A DNA stretch of 64,000 nt from Pseudomonas argentinensis (GCF_001839655.2 NZ_CP056087.1:2356001-2420000), one strand, 5' to 3'. Positions 50,863-59,982 are shown, numbered from the stretch's first letter. Notes: generated by a model from the sequence alone, not told the origin. Numbers and translations are program-made.

Positions 50863-51462
50863 ATGAGCTTCAGCCCCCTGATTCGCCAACTGATCGATTC
50901 GCTGCGCATCCTGCCCGGCGTCGGCCAGAAGACTGCCCAGCGCATGGCGCTGCAACTGCTCGAACGCGATCGCAATGGTGCCCAGCGGCTGGCCCAGGCG
51001 TTGAGCCAGGCGATGGAGGGGGTGGGCTACTGCAAGTCGTGCCGCAGCCTGAGCGAGAGCGAGATCTGCCAGCTCTGCGAAGACCCGCGCCGCGACGACA
51101 GCCTGCTCTGTGTGGTGGAAGGCCCCATGGACGTGTATGCCGTGGAGCACACCGGCTTTCGCGGCCGTTACTTCGTGCTCAAGGGCCACCTGTCGCCCCT
51201 CGATGGCCTGGGGCCGGAGGCCATCGGCATTCCGGAGCTGCTGGCGCGCATCGAGGCCGGGCAGTTCAGCGAAGTGATCCTGGCCACCAACCCGACGGTG
51301 GAGGGCGAGGCGACCGCCCACTACATCGCCCAGTTGCTGGCCGGCAAAGGCCTGATCGCCTCGCGCATCGCCCATGGCATGCCGCTCGGCGGCGAGCTGG
51401 AGCTGGTCGATGGCGGCACCCTGGCCCACGCCCTGGCGGGGCGGCGGCCGATCAACATCTGA
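50863..51462 (+). CDS. recR: recombination mediator protein RecR
   Basis: A 199-residue protein that with RecF/RecO loads RecA at gaps. A helix-hairpin-helix ([16 protein letters not shown]) leads to a zinc finger ([16 protein letters not shown], about residues 57-72) and a Toprim domain ([15 protein letters not shown]). Length equals that of E. coli RecR plus or minus two residues. Downstream of dnaX and ybaB but separated from them by repeats. Confidence 0.96.
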   Translation: MSFSPLIRQLIDSLRILPGVGQKTAQRMALQLLERDRNGAQRLAQALSQAMEGVGYCKSCRSLSESEICQLCEDPRRDDSLLCVVEGPMDVYAVEHTGFRGRYFVLKGHLSPLDGLGPEAIGIPELLARIEAGQFSEVILATNPTVEGEATAHYIAQLLAGKGLIASRIAHGMPLGGELELVDGGTLAHALAGRRPINI

Positions 51463-51533
51463 CTGGCGGTTCGTTGGGTAGGACGCTGCGCGGCCAGGTG
51501 ATCCTGAGCTAAGAATAGCTATAATTTGTTTCT

Positions 51534-51552
51534 GAGAAGCATTACCATTCAT
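51534..51552 (+). promoter_or_regulatory. candidate Fur box with perfect -10 upstream of the ECF sigma gene
   Basis: Read on the minus strand, ATGAATGGTAATGCTTCTC matches the 19-base Fur consensus at 12 positions, 12 of 16 over the central part. A perfect TATAAT (51520-51525) lies just upstream. This is the expected control for an iron-starvation sigma factor. Confidence 0.45.
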
Positions 51553-51583
51553 GCGTCTTCCTTGCGCGGTGGTGGTGTGCTCG

Positions 51584-52090
51584 ATGTCCCTCGTTTCTTC
51601 CCAGCAGTCCCTGCAGCAGCTGTACCGTGAGCACAGCAGCTGGCTGAACGGCTGGCTGCGCAAGCGCATGGGCTGTGCGGACAATGCCGCGGATCTGGCC
51701 CAGGACACCTTTGTTCGGCTGCTGAGCAAGCATCGCGAGCTGCCGTCTCTGCGCGAGCCGCGGGCCTACCTGTCGACCATCGCCCACTCGCTGCTGGTCA
51801 ACCACTGGCGCCGTCAGGCGATCGAGCGTGCCTACCTCGAGGCCCTGGCCCTGCAGCCGGAGCCCCACGCGCCTTCGCCGGAAACCAGCGAGCTGATCAT
51901 TGAAACCCTGCTGGCCATCGACGCCATGTTGCTGCGTCTGCCGGCCAGGGTGCGCGAGGCGTTCCTGCTTTCGCAGCTCGAGGGCCTGACCTATGGGGCC
52001 ATCGCCACGCGCCTGCAGGTATCCGAACGCATGGTCAAGAAGTACATGGCCCAGGCCATGCTGCAATGCCTGCTGTTGGCCGAGGCCTGA
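51584..52090 (+). CDS. FecI-like ECF sigma factor (iron-starvation type)
   Basis: A 168-residue sigma-70 family ECF factor. Region 2 includes DNAADLAQDTFVRLL and REPRAYLSTIAHSLLVNHWRR; region 4 has PARVREAFLLSQLEGLTYGAIA and the helix QVSERMVKKYMAQAM, both FecI/PvdS-group features. The ATG at 51584 is chosen because the candidate Fur box overlaps the earlier ATG at 51551. The fecR-like gene follows 4 bases after its stop. It probably directs transcription of the receptor gene. Confidence 0.93.
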   Translation: MSLVSSQQSLQQLYREHSSWLNGWLRKRMGCADNAADLAQDTFVRLLSKHRELPSLREPRAYLSTIAHSLLVNHWRRQAIERAYLEALALQPEPHAPSPETSELIIETLLAIDAMLLRLPARVREAFLLSQLEGLTYGAIATRLQVSERMVKKYMAQAMLQCLLLAEA

Positions 52091-52093
52091 GCC

Positions 52094-53041
52094 ATGGCGC
52101 CTGATCACGGTCACCTGCAACAGGCTGCCGAGTGGTTCGCGGTGCTTGCCGATCCGCCAGTCAACGATCAGCAGCGCCAGGCCTGGCAGCAGTGGCTGGC
52201 GGCGCGCCCCGAGCATGCGGCGGCCTGGCAACGGGTCGAGGCGATCAGCAGCCAGTTCGCCCGATTGCCGGCTGATACCCACCGCCGCGCCGCAGCCCAG
52301 GCCTTGCGCAGGCCCGGACGCAGCCGGCGCCAGGTGCTTGGGCTGTTCGCCGTGCTGGGTGGGGCAGGGTTGCTGGCCGCTGCCGGGCAGGGCCGGCCGT
52401 GGGGCGCGTGGCTGGCCAGCGAGCGCACCGCTACCGGGGAAATCCGCGATCTGCGCCTGGCCGATGGCAGCCACCTCTGGTTGGGCAGCCGCACGGCAAT
52501 CGACGTCGACTACGGCGCTTCGACGCGGTTGTTGCGGCTGCTGCAGGGCGAAGTGTTGATCGACACGGCACCTGATCCGCGGCCCCTGCTGCTCGACACC
52601 CGTCACGGGCGGCTGCAGGCCCTGGGCACCCGTTTCGGCGTGCGCGAGGGCGACGGCTTCACCCAACTCAGCGTCTTCGCGGGGGCGGTACGTATCGAGC
52701 CCTCGACCGGGCAGGCCGCCCAGGTGCTGCAGGCCGGCCATCAGGTGCGCTTCGGCAGCGACGCCATCTCCGCCAGCGAGCCGGTGGACCCGGCACGCCA
52801 GGCCTGGAGTCGCGGCGTGTTGCTGGCCAATGACCGGCGCCTGGGCGATTTCATCGCGGAGCTGGCCGATTACCTGCCGGGTTACCTGGGCTGCGACCCG
52901 CGGGTGGCCGATCTGCGCCTGGTCGGTGCCTATCCGCTGGGCGACCCCGAGCGGATTCTCCAGGCCCTGGCCGGCAGCCTGCCGATTCGCGTCAATCGGC
53001 GTTTGCCCTGGTGGGTGACGATAGACCCGCTGGCCGGCTGA
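52094..53041 (+). CDS. FecR-like anti-sigma factor / sigma regulator
   Basis: A 315-residue inner-membrane protein. The cytoplasmic N-terminal domain has AAEWFAVLADP and WQQWLAARPEHAAAWQRVE, the DUF4880/FecR start. One membrane segment (about residues 82-98, QVLGLFAVLGGAGLLAAAG) leads to the periplasmic FecR domain (RLADGSHLWLGSRTAIDV). It links the receptor state to the upstream sigma factor. Confidence 0.93.
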   Translation: MAPDHGHLQQAAEWFAVLADPPVNDQQRQAWQQWLAARPEHAAAWQRVEAISSQFARLPADTHRRAAAQALRRPGRSRRQVLGLFAVLGGAGLLAAAGQGRPWGAWLASERTATGEIRDLRLADGSHLWLGSRTAIDVDYGASTRLLRLLQGEVLIDTAPDPRPLLLDTRHGRLQALGTRFGVREGDGFTQLSVFAGAVRIEPSTGQAAQVLQAGHQVRFGSDAISASEPVDPARQAWSRGVLLANDRRLGDFIAELADYLPGYLGCDPRVADLRLVGAYPLGDPERILQALAGSLPIRVNRRLPWWVTIDPLAG

Positions 53042-53154
53042 TGCCCTAGCATGCAAAAAACTTGCGATGGCGGTTCCCCTTTTGCGATCTCGACTGGCCT
53101 TCCCGTATCCGGCCCTTGCGCACCCTGCGCGGGCGTTGTCTCGAGGACTCCTGC

Positions 53155-55644
53155 ATGTCGTCACCGCTCCGCTTCTCGCCCCTTGATCTGCGCCGCTCGA
53201 TCCGCCTGGCCACCCTGGCCCTGGCGACCTGCTCACCGCTTCTCGTGCAGGCCCAGGCCATCGAGGTCGGTAGCCACCAGCAGGCAGCGCGCAGCTACCA
53301 GATTCCGGCGGGCTCGCTGTCGGCGGCGCTGAGCCGTTTCGCGGCGGAGGCGGGCGTGCTGCTGTCGGTGGATGGGCGGCTGACCGCCGGCAAACAGAGC
53401 CCGGGGCTGCAGGGTGAGGCCGGTGTCGACGAGGGCTTCGCGCGGCTTCTGCAGGGCAGCGACCTGCAGGCCGTCGCCGATGGCCACGGCGGCTACTCGC
53501 TGCAGGCCGCCGCGCAGACGGGTAGCGGGTCGCTGGAGCTGGAGAGCACCGATGTGCGCGCCTTCGCCCTTGGCAACGCCCTGGGCAGCATGGACGGCTA
53601 CAACGCTACCCACAGCAGCGTGTCGACCAAGACCAGCAAGGCGCTGGCGAAGACCGCGCAGAGCGTGTCGGTGGTCACCCGCGAGCAGATCGAACGCCAG
53701 GGCGCGCTGAGCGCCGCCGATGCCATGCGCTACAGTCCGGGCGTGCTGACCAACCCCTACGGCAACACCCACCGCTACGATTACCTGGCGATTCGCGGCA
53801 TCAACGACGGCTCGGTGGACAACATCACCATCGACGGCCTGAAGTCCATGGGCGATCCCGGCTCCTACAGCAGCCTGCAGATCGACCCGTACTTCATCGA
53901 GCGCATCGACATTCTCAAAGGACCTTCTTCGGTGCTGTACGGCCGCAGCAACCCCGGCGGCCTGGCGGCCATCAGCACCAAGCGACCGGCGTTCACCCAG
54001 TCCGGCCGGGTGGACCTGTCCTATGGCAACAACGCCCGCAAGTCCCTGGGTTTCGACGTCACCGGCCCGTTGAACGAAAACATCGCCTACCGCGTCGTCG
54101 GCCTGGCCAAGGACGCCGATGCCCAGGCCGATCACGTCACCGAGACGCGCTATGCGCTGATGCCCAGCCTGGCGCTGAACCTCAGTGACGACACTTTCCT
54201 GACGCTCTACGCCTACCTGCAGGACGAACCCAACGGCGGCTATCACGGCAGCCTGCCGGCCTCCGGCACCGTGCACAAACGCGATGGCCGGCGCCTTTCG
54301 AGGGGCTTTTTCGAGGGCGACCCGGGCGTGGAGGAGTTCACCCGCACCCAGCAGATGGCCGGTTACGAGGTCGAGCACCGCTTCAACGACACCTGGAGTG
54401 CGCGGCAGAACTTTCGCTACGTGGATGCGCGGGTGTCGAACAGCCAGGTCTGGGCCTCCGGCTACCTGAGCGACACCAGCAACGAGCTGTATCGCGGCTA
54501 CAGCGGCGGCCAGGAGCGTTTGCACGCCTGGATCGTCGACAACATGCTGCAGGCCGACTTCGCCACCGGCGCGGCCCAGCACACCCTGGTACTGGGCCTG
54601 GACTATCAGTATTCGAAGAACAAGATCGCCGACCAGCGTGACAACTCGATCCTGCAGCCACCCGGCTCGGTGACCCCGATCGACGTGTTCGATCCGGTCT
54701 ACGACAATAATCCCCTGACCTCCATCACCCCGGTGACCGACGCCCTGCGCCGGCAGAAACAGACCGGCCTGTACCTGCAGGACCTGGTCGAGATCGACAA
54801 CTGGAACCTGTCCTTCGGCCTGCGCCAGGACTGGTACGACGTGTCCATCGATGACGAGATCAGCGGCAAGGACGACAACCAGGGCGAGAAACTCAGCGGC
54901 CACGTCGGCGTGCTCTATGGGTTCGACAACGGCGTGTCGCCCTATGTCAGCTACTCGACCTCGTTCAACCCGACCTCCAACTATTCCAGTGGTGCGCAGA
55001 TCCTCGACCCGACCACCGGCGAGCAATGGGAAGCCGGCCTCAAGTTCCAGCCGCCGGGCACGGAGGACCTCTACACCCTGTCGTTCTTCAACCTGGAGAT
55101 GGAGAACCTGTTCGCCAAGGAAAACAGCCTGGTCACCGACAGCTTCTACAAGGGCGTCGGCGGCATTCGCTCCCGTGGCGTCGAGCTGGAGGCGCGTTTC
55201 AAACCCCTCGACAACCTGCAGCTGATCGCCAGCTACACCCATGCCGACGTGTCGTACAGCAAGTCCTACTTCGTCAACGCCGGCAGCGCCGTGGTGGACG
55301 CAAAGGGCAATACCCCGCCGCAGACGCCCGAGCGCATGGCCAGCCTGTGGGCCGACTACCGCTTCAGTGACGGCACGCTGGCCGGCCTGAGCGTCGGCGC
55401 CGGTGCGCGCTATGTCGGCCAGAGCGAGGGCAGTGAGCTGAACGATTTCGATGTGCCGTCCTACACCCTGTTCGATGCCTCCATCGGCTACGACCTGAGC
55501 CAGGTCGGCCTGAACGGCACCTCGCTCAGGCTGACCGCCAACAACCTTACCGATGAGTACTACGTGGCGTCCTGCTATTCGGCCGTCGCTTGTTATCTGG
55601 GCGAGGAGCGGACGGTGACGGCGACTCTTACCCAGCGTTTCTGA
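53155..55644 (+). CDS. TonB-dependent siderophore receptor with N-terminal signalling (STN) domain
   Basis: An 829-residue outer-membrane receptor. A signal peptide (about residues 1-37, ending LVQAQA) precedes an STN signalling domain (YQIPAGSLSAALSRFAAEAGVLLSV), so this is a FecA/FpvA-type transducer. The plug has KTAQSVSVVTREQIERQG and GPSSVLYGRSNPGGLAAI; the barrel ends in LTQRF with a terminal aromatic, as outer-membrane proteins do. The TonB-box-like part lies after residue 120. It likely imports a ferric siderophore and signals to the FecR/FecI pair upstream. The ligand is unknown. Confidence 0.95.
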   Translation: MSSPLRFSPLDLRRSIRLATLALATCSPLLVQAQAIEVGSHQQAARSYQIPAGSLSAALSRFAAEAGVLLSVDGRLTAGKQSPGLQGEAGVDEGFARLLQGSDLQAVADGHGGYSLQAAAQTGSGSLELESTDVRAFALGNALGSMDGYNATHSSVSTKTSKALAKTAQSVSVVTREQIERQGALSAADAMRYSPGVLTNPYGNTHRYDYLAIRGINDGSVDNITIDGLKSMGDPGSYSSLQIDPYFIERIDILKGPSSVLYGRSNPGGLAAISTKRPAFTQSGRVDLSYGNNARKSLGFDVTGPLNENIAYRVVGLAKDADAQADHVTETRYALMPSLALNLSDDTFLTLYAYLQDEPNGGYHGSLPASGTVHKRDGRRLSRGFFEGDPGVEEFTRTQQMAGYEVEHRFNDTWSARQNFRYVDARVSNSQVWASGYLSDTSNELYRGYSGGQERLHAWIVDNMLQADFATGAAQHTLVLGLDYQYSKNKIADQRDNSILQPPGSVTPIDVFDPVYDNNPLTSITPVTDALRRQKQTGLYLQDLVEIDNWNLSFGLRQDWYDVSIDDEISGKDDNQGEKLSGHVGVLYGFDNGVSPYVSYSTSFNPTSNYSSGAQILDPTTGEQWEAGLKFQPPGTEDLYTLSFFNLEMENLFAKENSLVTDSFYKGVGGIRSRGVELEARFKPLDNLQLIASYTHADVSYSKSYFVNAGSAVVDAKGNTPPQTPERMASLWADYRFSDGTLAGLSVGAGARYVGQSEGSELNDFDVPSYTLFDASIGYDLSQVGLNGTSLRLTANNLTDEYYVASCYSAVACYLGEERTVTATLTQRF

Positions 55645-55678
55645 GGGCTCGTTGGAGCTGGGTCATCGGTCCGCTTTT

Positions 55679-55742
55679 GTGGGAGCGGGCGGGGACGCCT
55701 AGTCCATGCCCGCGATTTTTTCGCGCGCATGGCGCGCTCCCG
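55679..55742. repeat. GGGCATGGACTAGGCGTCC repeat, copy 3 (inverted)
   Basis: GTGGGAGCGGGCGGGGACGC, CTAGTCCATGCCCGCG, a T-rich loop, then CGCGCATGGCGCGCTCCC. It is the reverse orientation of copies 1 and 2. Confidence 0.75.
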
Positions 55743-55747
55743 CAGGC

Positions 55748-55823
55748 GTAGGGTGGATGACGCTTTTTTCATCCACCATTGCGATTGCGGAGTGGTGGAC
55801 GGGTAAAGCGTCGTCCACCCTAC
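55748..55823. repeat. 76-bp palindromic repeat, copy 3
   Basis: Starts GTAGGGTGGATGACGC and ends GTCGTCCACCCTAC, with inner CATCCACC and GGTGGACGGG. It is in the opposite internal orientation to copies 1 and 2, as the two arms are exchanged. Confidence 0.85.
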
Positions 55824-55900
55824 GAACTGGCTCGGCGTTTCTGAGACGCTGCGCCATCTCTGAGTTCGATTTCATCGACTTGGACTGCAAAGTGGCGGAA

Positions 55901-55986
55901 GCAGCCGCAAGCTGCAAGCTACAGGTTAAAAGCAGTCCGCAATGCTCTCTCTTGTTCTCGCAGCTTGAGGCTTGCGGCTTGAAGCT
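55901..55986. repeat. GC-rich hairpin repeat (CTTGCGGCTT type)
   Basis: GCAGCCGCAAGCTGCAAGCT (55901-55920) pairs with AGCTTGAGGCTTGCGGCTT (55962-55980) over most of its length. This kind of Leu/Gln-frame-like repeat is scattered in Pseudomonas intergenic DNA. It ends 27 bases before the AraC stop codon. Confidence 0.6.
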
Positions 55987-56012
55987 CAATGTCCGCTTCT
56001 GCCTTCCAGCGC

Positions 56013-56924
56013 TCAGCCCGCGTTGCGTAGCCGCAGCATGTCGCGCAGCGGCGGGGCGCCGAACAGGCGGCTGTACTCGCGGCTGAATTGCGAGGGGCTT
56101 TCGTAGCCGACGCGAAAGCTCGCCGAGGCCGCTTCCAGGCCTTCGCTGAACATCAGCCTGCGCGCTTCCTGCAGGCGCAGCTGCTTCTGGTACTGCAACG
56201 GGCTCAGGGCGGTGACGGCCTTGAAGCGGTGGTGCAGGGTCGAGGCGCTGAGGTTGACCTCGCGGGCCAGCTCCTCGATGCGCAGGGGCTTGTCGTAATG
56301 CCGGTTGATCCATTCGATGGCACGGGCGATGCGGTGGCTCTGGCTGTCGGCCATGACGATTTCGCGCAGGCGCTGGCCCTGGGGGCTGCGCAGCAGCCGA
56401 TAGAAAATCTCGCGCAGGGCGAGCGGCGCCAGCATGGCGGCGTCACGCGGAGCGTCGAGCAGGCGCAGCAGGCGAATCACCGCATCGAGCATGGAAGCGT
56501 CCAGGCGGTCGACGAACAGCGCTCGCTTGGCGCCAGGCGCCGGCAGGCCGATCGGCCCGGCGGCGGAGAGCAGTTCGCTGATCAGCGCCGGGTCGATGTC
56601 CAGGCGCACGCTCAGGTACGGCTGCTCCGGGGTCGCTTCGATCACCTGACCGGTCACCGGCAAGGTCACCGATGCCACCAGGTAGTTGAGCGGGTCGTAG
56701 TAATACTGCTCGGCGCCCAGGCGAACCTCCTTGCGCCCCTGGGCAATGATGCACAGGCACGGCCGGTAGAGCGTCGGCATCGGCAGGCTGGGCGCCGTGG
56801 TGTAGGCCAGCCCCAGGCCGTCGATCAAGGTCTCGTGCATGCCCTCGCTCGGGGTGTGCTGCCGAATCAGGTGGGCCAGTTCACGTTGGCGAAGGGCCAG
56901 GTCATCAGGCTGGTCGGGTTGCAT
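56013..56924 (-). CDS. AraC-family transcriptional regulator
   Basis: A 303-residue regulator with an AraC-type N-terminal ligand domain (about residues 30-180: PTLYRPCLCIIAQGRKEV is typical) and two helix-turn-helix motifs (about residues 195-295: IEELAREVNLSASTLHHRFK, then FRVGYESPSQFSREYSRLFG). Divergent from the short-chain dehydrogenase gene at 57201 with 276 bases between, so it likely regulates that gene. The inducer is unknown. Confidence 0.92.
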   Translation of the reverse strand: MQPDQPDDLALRQRELAHLIRQHTPSEGMHETLIDGLGLAYTTAPSLPMPTLYRPCLCIIAQGRKEVRLGAEQYYYDPLNYLVASVTLPVTGQVIEATPEQPYLSVRLDIDPALISELLSAAGPIGLPAPGAKRALFVDRLDASMLDAVIRLLRLLDAPRDAAMLAPLALREIFYRLLRSPQGQRLREIVMADSQSHRIARAIEWINRHYDKPLRIEELAREVNLSASTLHHRFKAVTALSPLQYQKQLRLQEARRLMFSEGLEAASASFRVGYESPSQFSREYSRLFGAPPLRDMLRLRNAG

Positions 56925-57200
56925 CGTCTACTCACTCGCGAATTTGTGCGAAGCCTATCCGGGAATTGCCCAGACGTCCCGCGCGGCCATCGATCTTCGG
57001 AGTATTGGGCAAGCGTTACGCAGCATTAGGCAATCGCCTGCGCTACATGCCCCGCGATGGGCGGTCGAAAGAGATGGTCGAGCTCAAATCCGCACGATCA
57101 GGCAAGAATGCTCCAGTATCCGGCTAACGCTGAAGGGGGCCCGGCTCCTACTCTGGATTCATCGCGGCGCAGTGCGCCGCCCTGACCAGAGGATCGCACC

Positions 57201-57938
57201 ATGAACAACATCCAAGAAAAAGTCGTCCTGATCACCGGCGCCAGCAGCGGCATTGGCGAAGGCTGTGCACGCATGCTGGCCGAGAAGGGCGCTCGGGTCG
57301 TGCTCGGTGCCCGTCGGGTCGAGCGCCTCGAGCAACTGGTGGCGGATATCCGCGCTGCCGGTGGCCAGGCCATCGCCCGCCGCCTGGACGTGACCGACGC
57401 CGCCGATGTGCAGGCCTTCGCAGATGCCGCCATGGCCGAATATGGCCGCATCGACGTGTTGCTCAACAATGCCGGGGTGATGCCGCTGTCGATGCTCGAG
57501 GCGCTCAAGCTGGAGGAGTGGAACCGCATGATCGACGTCAACATCCGTGGCGTGCTGCACGGCATCGCCGCGGCCTTGCCGGTCATGCAGGCCCAGCGCA
57601 GCGGGCAGATCATCAACGTGGCGTCGATCGGCGCCTACCGGGTGTCGCCAACCGCGGCGGTGTATTGCGCCACCAAGTACGCGGTACGGGCGATCAGCGA
57701 TGGCCTGCGTCAGGAAGTCGGCGGCGATATCCGCGTGACCCTGGTGTCGCCTGGCGTGGTGGAGTCCGAACTGGCCGACAGCATCTCCGATGAAGGTGCC
57801 CGCGACGCCATGCGCGAATTCCGCAAGGTCGCCATCAGCCCTTCGGCCATTGCCCGCGCCGTTGCCTATGCCATCGAGCAACCGGCGGATGTCGACGTCA
57901 GCGAACTGGTGGTGCGCCCGACCGCGAGCATCCACTGA
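57201..57938 (+). CDS. short-chain dehydrogenase/reductase (SDR family oxidoreductase)
   Basis: A 245-residue classical SDR. The NAD(P) motif is TGASSGIG (about residues 13-20), NNAG is at about residue 90, and the catalytic Ser/Tyr/Lys are in NVASIGAY and YCATK. The arginine-rich stretch GARRVERLEQL suggests NADPH preference. It is divergent from the AraC gene and 61 bases before the monooxygenase-like gene. The substrate is unknown. Confidence 0.93.
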   Translation: MNNIQEKVVLITGASSGIGEGCARMLAEKGARVVLGARRVERLEQLVADIRAAGGQAIARRLDVTDAADVQAFADAAMAEYGRIDVLLNNAGVMPLSMLEALKLEEWNRMIDVNIRGVLHGIAAALPVMQAQRSGQIINVASIGAYRVSPTAAVYCATKYAVRAISDGLRQEVGGDIRVTLVSPGVVESELADSISDEGARDAMREFRKVAISPSAIARAVAYAIEQPADVDVSELVVRPTASIH

Positions 57939-57999
57939 CAAGGCGGATGCCACGGCGGATCTGCCGTGGCATCGCCGACTAGATCGAGGGAGAAAAACC

Positions 58000-58275
58000 A
58001 TGACCCTGCAGACCCACATCACCGTGCTCGAAGCCGCTCCAGGTCGTTGTGAGGAACTGGGTGGCTACCTGCGTGACCTGCTGGAGCCGACGCGGCGTCT
58101 GGAAGGTTGCCTGACATTCGAGCTACAACGTGATCGGCGGCGCTGGCAGTTGCTCAGCCGCTGGCGTAGCAGCAGCGACCTGGAGCGCTATTTCGCCGAG
58201 CCGCTCTTACAGGAAGTAATCGGCAGCGCGTGGCGAAGTGGCGCCATACAGCAACTGCAAAGCCGCGCCGCCTGA
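58000..58275 (+). CDS. antibiotic biosynthesis monooxygenase (ABM) domain protein
   Basis: A 91-residue single-domain protein starting MTLQTHITVLEAAPGRCEEL, with GCLTFELQRDRRRWQLLSRW and an ERYFAEPLLQEV helix, a ferredoxin-like ABM fold. Such proteins oxidise quinol-like compounds or act in stress. GAGGGAGAAAAA precedes the ATG. It follows the SDR gene, probably on the same transcript, and ends at a strong terminator. Confidence 0.85.
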   Translation: MTLQTHITVLEAAPGRCEELGGYLRDLLEPTRRLEGCLTFELQRDRRRWQLLSRWRSSSDLERYFAEPLLQEVIGSAWRSGAIQQLQSRAA

Positions 58276-58286
58276 TCGCTGGCACG

Positions 58287-58316
58287 CAAACGCCCCGGTC
58301 GAGGCCGGGGCGTTTG
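58287..58316. terminator. bidirectional terminator between the ABM gene and ohr
   Basis: CAAACGCCCCGG and CCGGGGCGTTTG are exact reverse complements around a 6-base loop, placed between two convergent genes. Confidence 0.85.
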
Positions 58317-58334
58317 TGTTGGTGCGGCGGGCGT

Positions 58335-58763
58335 TTACTCGACCAGGGTCAGGGTCACGTCGATATTGCCGCGGGTAGCGTTGGAGTAGGGGCAGACGAT
58401 GTGGGCCTTGTCGATCAGTGCCTTGGCTTCTTCACGGTCCAGGCCGGGCAGGGTGATCTTCAGTTCCACCTCGATGGCGAAACCGGTGGGCACCGCACCG
58501 ATACCGACGATGCCTTCGATCCAGCTGTCCGGCGACACCTTGTGCTTGTCGCGGGCGGCGACGAACTTGATCGCGCCCAGGAAGCAGGCCGAGTAGCCGG
58601 CGGCGAACAGTTGCTCGGGGTTGGTGCCCTGACCGCCAGCGCCGCCCAGCTCCTTTGGCGTGGTCAGCGCGACATCCAGCACGCCGTCGGAGGAAATGGC
58701 ACGGCCTTCACGGCCCCCAGTGGCTTCGGCGTAGGCGCGGTAGGCAACGGTTTCGATCGACAT
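58335..58763 (-). CDS. ohr: organic hydroperoxide resistance protein Ohr
   Basis: A 142-residue OsmC-fold thiol peroxidase that reduces organic hydroperoxides using lipoylated proteins. The two redox cysteines are in [13 protein letters not shown] (about residue 60) and [13 protein letters not shown] (about residue 124), the typical Ohr motifs. It is one gene downstream of ohrR on the same strand; candidate operator motifs TTAG(T/C)GCGC lie upstream. Confidence 0.96.
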   Translation of the reverse strand: MSIETVAYRAYAEATGGREGRAISSDGVLDVALTTPKELGGAGGQGTNPEQLFAAGYSACFLGAIKFVAARDKHKVSPDSWIEGIVGIGAVPTGFAIEVELKITLPGLDREEAKALIDKAHIVCPYSNATRGNIDVTLTLVE

Positions 58764-58798
58764 GGTGAAATCCTCGTATTTGGTTTGTGCGATGTTTG

Positions 58799-58856
58799 TT
58801 AGTGCGCAATTTAACTGCTCGATGTGAACTCTAGTCGCGATTTATTTAGCGCGCAA
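58799..58856. promoter_or_regulatory. candidate OhrR operator pair upstream of ohr
   Basis: TTAGTGCGCAA (58799-58809) and TTAGCGCGCAA (58846-58856) are near-palindromes 47 bases apart in the ohrR-ohr gap. A third, TTAGCGCGCC (59443-59452), lies just upstream of ohrR. The spacing and location fit a MarR-family site. Confidence 0.45.
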
Positions 58857-58955
58857 GGTATTTTTCGAAGAAAGTTTCAACAGGGTGGATCCAGCGCCGT
58901 ATTGACGAAGCTCAGTCTAGACTCGCGGTGTTACCTGTTGATTGCACGTCTGTGT

Positions 58956-59405
58956 TCAGAGGCTGTCCTGCAGTTGCTTGCGCAGGGCGGTCAGCTGCGC
59001 GGTGAGGCTGGCCAGGCGCTCTGCCGTCTGCGCGCTGGCATCGAGAATGCAGCCGGGGATCTGCCGGGCTTCGGCGTGCAGGGCGCGGCCCTTGTCGGTG
59101 AGGTGCAGGTGCACCACTCGCTCGTCGCTACTGCTGCGCTTGCGGTCGATCAGCCCCTCGGCCTCCAGGCGCTTGAGCAGCGGCGTCAGCGAGCCGGGGT
59201 CGGTGAGCAGGCGCGCACTGATCTCGCTCACGGTAATGCCGTCGCCTTCCCATAACACCAGCATCGCCAGGTACTGCGGATAGGTCAGGCCGAGCTTCTT
59301 GAGCAGCGGCTTGTAGACCTTGGTCATCATCAGCGAGGTCGAATGCAGGGCGAAACACACCTGGTTGTCGAGCAGCAGATCGGCGCAGGTGTCGTCGGTG
59401 GTCAT
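58956..59405 (-). CDS. ohrR: OhrR, MarR-family organic hydroperoxide sensor
   Basis: A 149-residue repressor. The reactive cysteine lies in the N-terminal region [12 protein letters not shown] (about residue 17), as in OhrR; a second, near the end (GCILDAS), may form a disulfide with it, the two-cysteine type. The winged helix follows: [43 protein letters not shown]. Oxidation by organic peroxides releases it from DNA. I chose the ATG at 59405; upstream extension has no support. Located upstream of ohr. Confidence 0.93.
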   Translation of the reverse strand: MTTDDTCADLLLDNQVCFALHSTSLMMTKVYKPLLKKLGLTYPQYLAMLVLWEGDGITVSEISARLLTDPGSLTPLLKRLEAEGLIDRKRSSSDERVVHLHLTDKGRALHAEARQIPGCILDASAQTAERLASLTAQLTALRKQLQDSL

Positions 59406-59579
59406 GAAGGCTCCGGGGATGAGGGCAGGGCAGGCAGGCAATTTAGCGCGCCGATCCGGTCGATGCCAGCCAAAGCGGCTGAGCAAGGCGCCAGTGAGCG
59501 GCCTGACGCCCATCTGGCATACATTGCCGCGTCGCCTGTCATGGTTACGCGGCGTCGATGGGGCGTCAGGGAGTAATAC

Positions 59580-59972
59580 ATGAAGAGCTTGATGGCGGGT
59601 TTCGCCGCGCTGCTGCTACTGGCCGGCTGCAGTACGCCTGGCAAGCCCGCCGCGCTGCAAGCCCCGGTGACCGGCAAGATCAACCCGACCCGGGTGCAGA
59701 TCACGCCGGGCGACGCCGATATCGAGGCGGCCAAGGCCAGCCTGTTCACGGCCATCGATGCCAAGGGTGTCGAGTTCGATTCGCTGTTCGGCACGGCGGC
59801 CAATGCGGCTGGTGAAGACGTGGCCGTCTGCGGTTTCGCCAAGCGCGACGAGAGGGAGCAGGCCTTGTATTTCGCCTACTACAGCGGCGAGCTGCTGCTC
59901 CGGGGCCAAGCCGCGCCCCACCGCACCAGCACCGACAACCAGTTTCTGGCGATGATCTGCTCCTACCGCTAA
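59580..59972 (+). CDS. putative lipoprotein
   Basis: A 130-residue protein with a lipoprotein signal: MKSLMAGFAALLLLAGCS, lipobox LAGC with the acylated cysteine at about residue 17. The mature part has three more regions, with cysteines in DVAVCGFAK and AMICSYR that may form a disulfide. I do not recognise the family. Alone between ohrR (divergent) and a convergent membrane gene. Confidence 0.75.
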   Translation: MKSLMAGFAALLLLAGCSTPGKPAALQAPVTGKINPTRVQITPGDADIEAAKASLFTAIDAKGVEFDSLFGTAANAAGEDVAVCGFAKRDEREQALYFAYYSGELLLRGQAAPHRTSTDNQFLAMICSYR

Positions 59973-59982
59973 GCCGTCAGCC

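Larger units (their letters stand above)
55645..56012. other. repeat-filled gap between the receptor gene and the AraC gene
   Basis: 368 bases with no supported gene. It holds, in order, an inverted GGGCATGGACTAGG repeat, a 76-bp palindrome and a third hairpin (GCAGCCGCAAGC near 55901, GCTTGCGGCTT near 55970). It is the densest repeat cluster of the window. Confidence 0.65.

Noticed and set aside
56839..57204. A plus-strand frame between the AraC and SDR genes
   Set aside because: It overlaps the AraC start antisense and has no features of a protein; the gap is better read as a divergent promoter.
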